Origin: Cydia pomonella
Taxonomy: Eukaryota > Arthropoda > Insecta > Lepidoptera > Tortricidae
Assembly: GCF_033807575.1 (NCBI RefSeq)
Contig: NC_084710.1
Coordinates: forward strand, 17,340,357-17,404,356
DNA length: 64,000 bases
Reading direction: 5' to 3'
Shown here: piece after piece, positions 24,101 through 36,100 of the stretch
Layout of the letters: every line of letters starts with the position of its first letter
Numbering within the stretch: position 1 is the first letter of the stretch
The notes under the pieces: model-generated
The model's database searches: none
Told to the model about the DNA's origin: nothing
What the model saw: the letters and a program-made list of their open reading frames with translations, nothing else
Program-made: the position numbers and the translations under genes

Positions 24101-27100
24101 CAGCAAATGAGGGGACCCTGGCGGTTTTGTAGAGAATTTGGTCGTTTTTGTTGGTGGTGCCTTGAAGAATCTAGGCCATCCTACGAACAAGAATATACTG
24201 TTCGTAATTTCGTTTATTAAGCTGGACTTACACTTATAAGTATTGATTATGTTATTCCGTGAAAACTATATCTTATCCTGACACCTTTGGTAACGCAAGT
24301 AAAAAAAATGTACAAGTGTAAATCCACCCTTATTAGGATCGCCCAAGAAAAATCCGTCAAGTTAGTTTTGGAAATATGTTACAGTTAGGTTTAAACTAGA
24401 CATGCATTCAAAGCAAATTTTTAACTGTACATAATTTATTTACAATTTTTAGTGTAAGGTCAGCACAGATGGTGGACTGCTGAGAATATTCCATTGACAG
24501 ATTAGATGGCAGAATTTCTAGTTACAAAGAAAAACTATATATGTTTTTACCTGGTTTTCATAATGGCGAATGGTAAAAAATAACAAAGTAACACAGAAAA
24601 AATCTGTCAAAGGAAAGTTTCCCCTGCCGGTTGTAAACGTCCGGTGTTTTCGCCGGACAATGGTCCGGGTTCGGCGACAAGGTCTTGTTTTCTTTGGTGT
24701 AGTTGTCGCGGTAGCCACATACAAACTGGACGTAGTCCCGTAACACGGTCCAGTTTTCGGGGAAAACTCCGGGCTTCTACAACTGGCCTTAGTGTCCTCT
24801 GCAGTGAACAGTTGCCAGTTCTTTGCCCAATGCAGAAATGTACATATCAGGTCTGATATTTGTAGTACAGTAAACTTCCTCAGCTTTATTAGGGTTCAAT
24901 AAAACGGCGATACTCTACAAACAGCTGATTATATCTGGTTCAGTTAGCATTGAAAGGCGACAATCATTATATACTGCTGTTTTTAGAGAATAACTGTATT
25001 TTCAAACCGGAAAACGCTGAGCAAGTTTACGATACACTTGAATCAATAAGCGAGATAATTCAACTCGTTCTATAGTCGCACCAAGCTAGAATTTGCAATG
25101 AAACAGTCTGAAAGTGTCACCATAAATGTGAATAAATATGAACTTTATGAGGACAAAGGCGCTTAGCATATTAGATCCGATTCGCACGTCGCTATTCGCG
25201 TATTCCGCTCAAATATTGGATCCAGTGTGCCAAGCGCCAAACTCGGTGTAGAGCTTGGTCCAACTATAGCCTGGGACAGGTGACAGGGAAGGGGATAAAA
25301 ACGTACTTGTACCGTTTTTCCTGCTAGGCGAGAGGCTGTGACCGGAGCGCTCGAGCCGGTCCGTGCCGAAGGCGCGGTGCCTGCGCAGCCCGCCCGGGCC
25401 CAGCGTGCGGTAGCAACGGAAGAACTGCTTGAAACCTCTACGGAATCTGTGGACGATTTGAATATTAATATATCCTGCGTTCCGTTGTTCCGAATATGAG
25501 CACAGCTAAAAACGCACATACTGGTAAACTAGGTGGCGCTGTAAGCGCCGTACTTTTGTGGTAGTCGGATTGTCAACGTTAAGTAACGCTTATAAATATT
25601 TTAAATAAAATATATTTAAATTATAAATAAAAATAATTTATGAAGCCGTACAGCGCCATGTACAGTGACCCCCTTTATCAAAATTCAGACATCAATAACA
25701 GTTTTTCTTTTGCAGCTCGGTGTACGAGTACATCAAAAATTAAAGCAAGAAATATTACTTTGCTAATCCGCGAGAAAATAACGTGTTAATCAGTGCTAAC
25801 CCGTTATACTTACTATCAAAATATAATACATAATATATTTATTCAGTTGTCGGGTTTCTGACCGTCAACATCTCCAGCATCTCCTGAGGATGCCTCGTAG
25901 AGAGGCGAAACACGTGTCGAGTTTTGTACTTTTGGTGGTGGGTTATTATATTTATTTGCGTATTTATTTTTGCGGTGGGAGGGTGGGTACATTAATTGCA
26001 TGTAAAAATACGCAAGTAAGAATAACGGGTTAGCACTGATTGACTAACACGTTATTTTCTCGCGGATTAGCAAAGTAATATTTCTTGCTTTAATTAGCAT
26101 GGATTTCCGCAAAGTAACGCCTGATTCTATTAATTATTTGGGTGTACATCAGCTGTCAAGTTGGAAATACGAATTCTTTATACATCTTAAAACCAAAATC
26201 CGTTAGGCACTTTAATTATCTACCTACCTAAAAAGTGATAATTTATTCATAGATATTTTGTTTAAACACTGGAACCATTATAGTAAAATTAGTCTGTTTT
26301 TAAATATTTTGCTCCTTTTGCAGACCCTGTGACGTACTTACTTTGAATTCATGCAGCAGTATATCATAGGGTTGAACATGGAGTTGCTCATCGCTAACCA
26401 ATAGATGCCGAGGTACACCTCCTGGATATACTCCTGGTTGGTCAGCTCCGGGTAGTATGCCGTCACCACGAAGTACACGTGGAACGGGAGCCAGCACACA
26501 GCAAAGATCAGCACTACTACTATCATCATCTTTACTACCTAGAAGAGAAAGTTTTGGTTATGAGAAGGTCGAGGAGAGATTCGAACACGTTGGAAGGTAA
26601 TTAAGTTAGGTTGGAGATGGATGCAATAGACAAGGAGCTGGGGCCTAGTCAAGATGACAATCGTTGAATAGAAAATGCCAATTGAAAGTTAAATAATGTA
26701 TAGCGACATGGGCTGATGTCGGAGGATCTTGAGGGAGTCAGAGACAAAAAGCGAGTGCTTCGTATCGAGTATATTGGGAAAGTAAAAGAAGTATAGCTAT
26801 ATTCACTAGCTTTTATTACTCTTTGATTACAGCGCCACCTATGGGCTGTATAGGGAACCATGTGCTCTTATCGATGTCTTATCTTATCGATTAAGTGAGT
26901 TTTCGTAGCATCTATCACCCCGATATATTCTTCCTTTTTGTTTTGCATTTGTCGATGTACGACCGAACTTATTTGGATCGCATTTTGATAGCATTCGCAC
27001 CATCGCACCGCAACTTGCTCGCGTCAAACCATATACCATCTTAAAAACAGACACAAAAACAATCAAATATAATTTATGTCGTAAGTTCGAATAGGGTTCA

Positions 27101-30100
27101 AGGTATCATATTGAAGGTCAATGCCCGACGCTGAGTCGAGTCGCGTTGTCGCGTTAGTCGCTTCAAGACAAGAACAAGAAAGACTACGTCCAGAACGCTA
27201 TAAAAAACTTCAAAAGTGAAAACATCTTTTGTTTTCCGTCTAGACTTCACTGTCGATAAATAATCATAGCAACCTTTTACGAACCTAACGACCCTCGTCA
27301 AATACCATATTGCCAGCCAATACCCGACTTAAAACAATTAAAGAAAAATAAATCACATCAAAGTATTAAAATTTGCTATAAATTTAACACAAAACGACTA
27401 CCTTCATCAAAAGCGGACCTAAAACGCAAAGGACGCAAATTAAATAGACACGTCGTAAATTTTAGTTAGGATAATAACTTAGTTTACCCGAAAAAGTGGC
27501 GGGTGCTTGGTCGCAGTTACATGTAGCATATGTGATACGATATTCAGTACTCGGACTTTATAATGGCAACTTTCATGGTAACAATCTGTGGCCGTTTTAT
27601 TTTGTCTTCACATGGCTAACTTTCGCAGCGGGAATGTATTTGAAATTGAATGCAAAAAGGAAAAGCATAAGCTGGATTAACTATTAAAACATCTTACCGA
27701 TGAATTATACCTCTTCACAAGAAACCATAAACTATTGAGTTTTTTTTGTTACATATGATAAATATTCACATATTAATCAAGATAAAATGAGAAACATACA
27801 CGTATCATACATGTCGAATTTTCATGAAAATAGTGATTAAATTTCTAACTTTGTTCTGTGGAAGTTGGTGCAGAATCATCTTAGGGTGCCACTAAACGAG
27901 CGGCAATTCGCGGCGAGTACGTTAAATGTTAAGTCAATGTACTGCCAAACATACCTATATATTTGTCTTGATAAAACGACAACCTAGAAATTAAAAATGC
28001 ACGTCACGACAACGAAAGGGAAATAAATGTTTCAAAGTGCGTTATTCCCCACTTGAGTCACTTGCGAAAATTTATGCGAGCGTTATTTGGTTTTGGGTCA
28101 TTAAGACACGGACAGTTGGACGTGTACTCGGTTATTGCTTTTATGTTAAATAGATGAAACGCCCTTGTAATGTAATTTTGAAGGCCTTTTCTTCTTTACC
28201 TTTAGTTTCTTTTTCCTTGCAATATAAATAAAATAGGGTCAAAGCGAATGCCGGGAACATGTTTGTCTGCAGAAGTTGTAATTATTTACACCTTTACTAA
28301 ATGTTAGGCTAAACGGAGTGCTGTATTCAAACATTATATTATAATTTTTATTTAGATCTTTTGACATCACTTAAACAGCACCAAGCTCGCACCAATATTA
28401 TACGAACGAGATCGACCAAGATCAAATAAACATGAAACTAACTATATGGTTTAACTCACGTAAGTATTGTATTGTGTCGAATATTAAATAGAGATCAAGA
28501 TGTAAAATATGAATGCGACTCCCAATTGAAAGCCCTAATTGAACAGACATCTGTTGGAGTATCCGCTTCACAGTTGAGAAAACTTCAAAGCATATCTACA
28601 AGGTCTGTAAAATGACATCAAAATTATAGGACTGGCTTCTCACGAGTAGGGGCTGGCTGATCGCTTAAATATGATAATTGCCACCAACCAACTCAACTCA
28701 ACTCGTAGGTACTACTCGTACTTTTCTTCTAGAAACTTGTCAGCTGGATTGATCAGCTGCGCAACTCGAATTAAGCGTAGTTATGATCGGCGCTAAGTTA
28801 GGGTGCTGAGACTGTACGTCGTGGATATGATTGGTACGAAGTCAAGATCATACCTGCTAGCATGAGTTGAGTTCTCGCGCGTGACTCCATCCATACATCT
28901 TGCGCGACTTCAAGTATAGACTCGCGCGCGTAAAGGAACGCAACTTTTACAACAATTAGATAACAACCCGTCGTTTGTACTTCACCCTCTCCAGCTGCGC
29001 CTGTGTGCACTCGCCGATGGACTTGGAACCCCACAGCTACGAACGCAGTACGCCAGGATCATGTACGCTATGTTGTAACTGCGAACTTGGTACAAACCCG
29101 ACGTTTGCTCTTGACGCTCTCCAGCTGCGCCTGTGTGCACTCGCCGATGGACTTGGAGCCGCACAGCTCGATGCCAACCCGCGAGTACTTGTACATCATT
29201 GATATGATCGGCACGAAATAGGCCAGGATCATGTACGCTACGTTGTAACTGGGAACTTGGTACAAACCCGTCGTTTGCTCTTGACGCTCTCCAGCTGCGC
29301 CTGTGTGCACTCGCCGAAGGACTTGGAGCCCCACAGTTTGATACCGACCCGCGCGTAAGTATACATCATTGATATGATCGGCACGATGTACGCCAGAATC
29401 ATTTACGCTACGTTGTAACAGCGAACATGGTACAAACCCGTCGTTTGTTCTTGACGCTCTCCAGCTACGCCCGTCGATGGACGTGGAGCCCCACAACTCG
29501 ATGCCAACCCGCGCGTACGTGTACATCATTGATATGATCGGCACGAAGTAATACGCCAGGATCATGTACGCTACGTTGTAACTGCGAACATGGTACAAAC
29601 CCGTCGTTTGCTCTTGACGCTCTCCAGCTGCGCCTGTGTGCACTCGCCGATGGACTTGGAGCCCCACAGCTCGATGCCGACCCGCGCGTACGTGTACATC
29701 ATCGATATGATCGGCACGAAGTACGTCAGGATCATGTACGCTACGTTGTAACTGTGAAAAAAAAACGACAACTTTCATACGTGTGGAGCAAGTTCAAAAA
29801 GAGGTATGATATTACATCCACATGAAATATGATATTAATTTAATATCAACAATAATGAATGGACACGTCTCTTAATATGCTCTCTTATTAGAAAAGTCTT
29901 CAGAAAATGTGATATATTTTATTTACATGTAACTTTTTTACTGTAGGAGTGTACTCGTATCTTTTAAGCGAAAAATGTGTCTAGTATCCTTTCTGATTTA
30001 TAGTGCTATTAAGTTTGGGACGTGGAGTACGCGGGTTGGGATAGGGTGTGATAGTGTAGTCAGATGTGCCTACGTCATTTTCATAAGGTTGAACGTGTTC

Positions 30101-33100
30101 CCATGTAGGCTATGTAGCTAGAGTACCAAGGTTCGTTTGTTAAATTCGTTCGCATTGTCAGAAAGAGTTATGAAAAGGAATTATAAACGAAAATGTTACA
30201 TATCTACTACAGTTTTCGAAATTATATGAACTTTCAGTATGAGATAAGTACGTGCTGTTGTGTTGTGGTATGATTTTTAAGGCCCTCTGTATTTGCCGTT
30301 ACGTACTTATTGACCATTTATGTAAAATATACTTACTAGTAGTCATATAGTGAAACAGGAGCTATGTTGTAGTCTGGCCATTTCGCGAAGCATACGCGTC
30401 TGTAAAATGTATAACATGTCAATGAGGTTCTAGTTTCATAGTTTAAACTATGAAAAAAGTACTATAATACAAAATTTATTCGAATACTCCAGTCGTTTGA
30501 GGAAAACCGCCTCACGACATTAGACGTAAAACGCCAACTACGCCAGGAAAGACCTAAGCCCTTCGATGTATGTACCTACATTCAATACGGCCGGCAACTC
30601 TACTGGTGTGAATGTGAAAGGGTGTTTAAGAGCAAGTTTGGCCTGGCCGGCCACATAAGAGCTCATAAGAGGAAAAACCCTTGATTGCTGAGGTCGCCGT
30701 CATCGAAATCGATGTGGAGGACTATCATGCGGCTGAAGAGAATGCTGCAAGCCGATCTGTTCTAAATAACTCTATGTACACTGTACACTATTAGCTTAGC
30801 ACCCTTGCAAGCATATTTGTATCTAAAATTAGCTTTGCTGTCTGTAGAAATACTTTACCGGCACGAGGATCCTTGTAGGTTCTGAAGTTCACGTGGTTTG
30901 GGCTACTGGTAAGAGAACTGCCTATGTAGCTGCTGCCAAGCTCAGCGTAAACTCTATGTATCAGGTAATAAAGTCACAATTTGTTTACCTTCTAGTCTCA
31001 TCCGGTAAATCAATCAACCGTGTCGGTAGTGAACTACACCAGGTTGGGACTGCTGAATAAAAAACTGCCTGCCAAGATGGCAGCAGCGATGCCCAGCGAG
31101 ATCCACTATAATAAACTCTACGTTGCAGATTTTAAAATCGTAATTGGCCTACCTTCTAGTGCCGTCCGACCGATTAACCGAGTCGGTGGGAAAGTACACG
31201 AGATTGGAACTGCTGATGAGAGTGCTGTCTGTTTAGATGAAATTAACTCTATTTACCAGGTAATAAAGTCGCAATAAGTTTACCTTCTAGTCCCATCCGG
31301 TAGGTCAACCGTATCCGTGGTGAAGTACACGAGGTTGGGACTGCTAATTAGAGAACTGCCCGCCCAGATGGCAGCAGCAATGCCCAGCGTTGCCCGCTTG
31401 CCCAATCGTGGGCGGAGTGGGCTGATGATAGCCACGTATCTGATGAATGCATTTTATAATTAATCACCAATACCAACGAGGAAATGCCGCCAGCATCCTT
31501 GGTACAATGCCTCAAGGGCCTATTTTAGATATAAGCTAGTTATAGTAATCATCTGTATATATCCATTATGTATATTGTTATTGTCAATAAATGAATTTTA
31601 TCACCAATATTACTGAGCCAAAAGTCCACTGAGGTAATGTACCAAGGGAATCTGTAGAAAGATGGATAGGCTAGATAAAAAAAATAGGCAAACACTGGAT
31701 AACCACGGCAAACAATGGGGCTACATGGAGAAAAATCGAGGAGGCCTTGACTGAGAGGTTTTATAAATCGCTGTACGTATACTTTGCATGTACTCTTTTT
31801 TAGGGTTTCGTACCCAAAGGGTCAAACGGGACCCTATTACTGAGACTTCGCTGTCCGTCCGTCCGTCCGTCACCAGGCTGTATTTCATAAACCTTGATAG
31901 CTAGACAGTTGAAATTTTCACAGATGATGTATTTCTGTTGCCGCTATAACAACAAATACTAAAAACAGAATCAAATAAATATTTAAGGGGGGCTCCCATA
32001 AAAATATATAAAAATTTTACTTAACAGTATGAACGATGGTAAATGTACCAGTCTACATTTCGCGTAAGTGCACGCACAACGCGAAGTGCGAGTTTTCATA
32101 ACTTTTTATGACTGACTTAAAACAAAAGACGTGTTTTAGGTGTTTTATTGATATTTTTTTGTACGAAGGAAAAAAGATGGATATTTATTGTAGGTCAACG
32201 TTTACACTTATAATCGTAAATTTGAACTTTTAACGGCCCGGGGTTTTTACTGTATTTAGACGATAGCTTAAATTTAATATGGCACGAGTAAGCCTGTGTA
32301 GCCTACATTTTGTAATTTTACGGTTTTTAACTCCCGTCGCAAAAAGACTGTTGTTTTAAGTTTGAGTGGTTAAACATGTTTTATCAAAGTCTGTTCATCT
32401 ATTTTATGTATGTATGTATAAACTCTTTACTGTAAAAAATACAAAATATAAATGTGGCACAGGATAAGCAGTACAAAGGCGAACTTATCCCTTTAAGGGA
32501 TAATTTATTTATTTTACTGCGTTGTTTTTTTATTTTATTTATCATCATAAAGTATATTTAGTTACTAAACACGATATGTTTTGGAGAGCGTAGAGTTTCA
32601 GATTATGCGACGCAAACCATTTTTGTTGTTTAAAAATAGCTTTCAATTAGCTTTATAAGGAACGGAAGCCGAAATTGAAATTCGGGTAAACAAATCCCAA
32701 GCACACACAGCCAGCCACATTCAGCCAGCTTAAACAGGCATGGAACTGTACGGGTGCGAAACCTGGTATCGTGGATATGACGTCGTATCGTGGGTATGTG
32801 TGTTAGGCCTAACAATAGGTATCCACACACTGGTCCGAAGATACTCGCAGATGCCAACATCTGAATCACTGGTCCCCAAGTTAATGATAAAAAAGGTAAA
32901 ATAATGAAAGTTGAGCGTTAGACCCGAAGTTAGGACAAGATGCATGTAACTGCGCCGAAATATCGGGAGCTCAAAAACAATATAAATATAGCTGTCTCGG
33001 CACCAACTACGAATTCGTAGCTTTTGGTGTCGAGATACTTGGTCCGTGGGGCAAAGGTGCGCGTGGGCTCCACAGGGAGCTTGGAAAGCGATTGAGGGAG

Positions 33101-36100
33101 GCAACGGGAGACCCTCGCGCAGGCAGTTCACTCGCGCAAAGGCTTGCCGTCGCGATACAGCGCGGGAATGCTGCCTGCGTGATGGGAACCCTGCCAAGAG
33201 GCCAGGGTCTGTTTTAGGTATCTTTATTTTTTCTAGGTAGGTTTAGTTTTAGTAGTTTTATTTTATAAGTACTCATAATTTAATTTTATTCAAAATGTAT
33301 CCTTTTTTCATCATAAATATATAAAAGGTTTATAAAATAAAATCACGGTTTATATCCCGGTCGATTTAAGTCAAGTTAGGATGTGTTTCTCAGTATTTTT
33401 TTAGTGAAACAATTAATCGGACTATATAAATAATTCGCAATAAAACATTTCTTTCAGATAAAAAGCAATCAATTCATCAAAACATTTAGAGCCCAGACGT
33501 TAATCAAAGTGAAATCATTCATTGGCAAAATTCGCCTTGGGATTTGTTACAATTTAAAGAATGAAACGAAATACTAAATTAATTCCACTGGACTCTCTTG
33601 CTTTTCTTTTTTAATCTGTTTATAATAAAATCAAAATCGCTTGTTCCAGGACCGCTTCTTTGCTGAATTTTAATCAGAGGCAACGGAAAGGGGTAGCAAA
33701 GGAAAAAATACGACTAGGTTATTTATTTCTGCTGTGGAAAAAGGTAACTAAAATGTTGGCTGAGCAGTTTTACTATCTACAAGCGTCTTCCCGTGACTTC
33801 ATCCACATAGAAGTACGGCGGTTATTTTCATCCTCGCTGCATTTAGAAACCTCTTATTGCACCCGTACTTAATTTATACCCCCATTGCAACCCCTTAGCC
33901 TCGGAGGACCCAAATCGATTTTTGCGCTTTTGAATTTGGAACTTTCTTATATTTCGTTCAAAACTCAAATTTTATTTGTACTTGTACAAGTACGTGGACA
34001 CTTACGATGTTAAGGGCGTCCGTTAGCTGCCACGGGTGCACGGAGCGGGCGCACGCACGCGGGTGCCATTGTGTGTAAAATCCACGTAAAATCCGTCGCA
34101 CGCGTCCGTGCCAGTTAGTGTTGCTCATACTATTTTTAGTTAACCGGGTCAAAATTATTTTCGTTGTCTTGTTTTTTGTCCCGAAAAATGTGACGGAGTG
34201 TATCTTTTTGTATGAGATGATTTTTTTTTCTCACGTTAATTATAATCTACACATTCAATAGTACTCGACTTCTTTTATTTATTTGATAGAAGACACAAAT
34301 ACAAGCGTGACAGAGTGGTCAGAAACAAGACAACTATAATTTTGACCCAACCCGCTCACTGGCCCCGCGCCACCAGCTAGCGGACTCCCTAAGCATGCAT
34401 GCAATGTGTTCCGCGTCCGCGATAAATAGCATCCCAGAAGCCTTATTCTAGATTACAAATTGTGTTTCCCTTTCATCTATATGCAGCTGTTCTTGCTTGA
34501 TTAAGAAATAAAATCTCCAAACATTTAAGCATAATCATTTTAACATTTATGTTAGGTACACAAATTACAATAAAATTTAATAGGATTTTCGGAAACAAAT
34601 ATTATCACAATAACAGCTACTTAAAGAAAACTTCACGTTAAGTTTACTTAAGGGGATGTTTATCTGGAATCTATTAAAGCTACATTATATTAATAGAATA
34701 GAATTTGCAAAGCACGTCTGTGTTGGGTATTTTCTTTGGATATGATTACGACTTTATAACGAAGACTGCGAGCAATAGTATCTGTTGCAATTTCAGATAT
34801 TCTTTTTAATACGTATTATTTTCTTTCATTTTATTTAATTCAGCTGTCAAAATTAAAACAAGGATCTAACACGACTTCACCGGGTAAACATAAATCTATA
34901 GACATACGAAGATTCGCCTGTATTTAAAGCAGATCTAGAAATTTTGATAAAACGAGTAGGTACCTACTTTCGCTCCTTCATATATATTAAGGCCGTTTTT
35001 GTTCTCTTCCCAGACCTCGTAATTAGTCATTTCTCTGGAAGTTTTAATTAATAGCGAACAGCGGCTGGAAATGTACCGTCAGTGATTTACGGTTTCAATA
35101 AAACTGATTAAACGACATTCCTTAAAAGTGGCGAAAATGTCCTCAGGGAGGAATTTTTCGACATTATTAACATTGTTTTGTGTCATAAAAAGTTACAGTG
35201 TCATTAATTTACACCGAGACGAGACCAAGAGCCTGAATTTTTTTAACGGTGTATTTGTGGTCATATTTAGAGACTATAATGTCTTATAATGTTTTTTTCA
35301 TTGAGCCCTGTTTCACAGATAGGTAATGCATTTTTAACGATAGTTTTTTTTTGGTTTCATGTGACTGACAATAAACTTTTTTACAATTTTATTTTATCAT
35401 TTAAAAAGATCAACGGGAATTGGGCCAAATGGATCTTAAGTCATGTTGATACTATTTTTTGCTTCTTATGATGACCTCTGGAATGCATGGTTAAAATCCT
35501 TCGTGTTATCTTGGTCAGGTCGTTCAATAGACGGGAGAGGAGAGGACGACGGGATAGAGTGTTTACTCGAAATTGAAATAACAGATATGTATGGATAATA
35601 AGTACCCTTTTGTTTGTGAATGGCACAATTAAATAAAGAATATAATTAAGGTTATTTACCTGTCTATACTAATCGCCATTAATGTGAACACTGAGGCAGA
35701 TATGCTGAGCACGGCGATGAACTGACAGAACTTGCAGTAGAAGTCTCCGAATGGCCAATCAGAGTGCAGCATGTACGTGAAGTTGAAGGTCACGTTCAGG
35801 GTGGACACCATCGCGTCGGCCACCGACAGGTTCACTGTGAAATAAGTTTGAATTTAGTGCTTTAGTATTATTTTATCTGTACGTTTAATTTTTTTTTAAC
35901 TTTTGAGGTCTTAGGATACATTCAGAAAACCCTAATAAACTAAAAAAATAAAACATTTTTATTATTGACAATTGGGATTGACCATTTAAGGCTAGGTTCA
36001 TACGGCGTTAATTTTTCCTGTGTACCGTTTACGGGATTTTATCGAATACCGTAGTAACAGACAGCAAAATTTGAACGATTTTGAATGTTGCCCTATTTAT

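Noticed and set aside
24518..24856. Apparent GC-rich coding exon near 24.6 kb, open in two frames, one joinable to the receptor tail
   Set aside because: The segment folds as an imperfect inverted repeat (gccggttgta / tacaactggc), and the tail exon joins better to 21145. Kept only as a probable MITE.
25163..25519. 118-codon minus-strand ORF rich in Ser/Ala
   Set aside because: Wrong frame of the receptor tail exon; the FRRGFKQFFRCY frame is the real one.
29068..29778. A 236-codon minus-strand ORF across the TM5 exon array
   Set aside because: It passes through the copies in mixed frames because the period is not a multiple of three. Its first part is intronic. It is a by-product of GC-rich repeated exons, not a protein.
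31020..31277. Plus-strand 85-codon ORF
   Set aside because: Antisense to the TM4 pseudo-exon copies.
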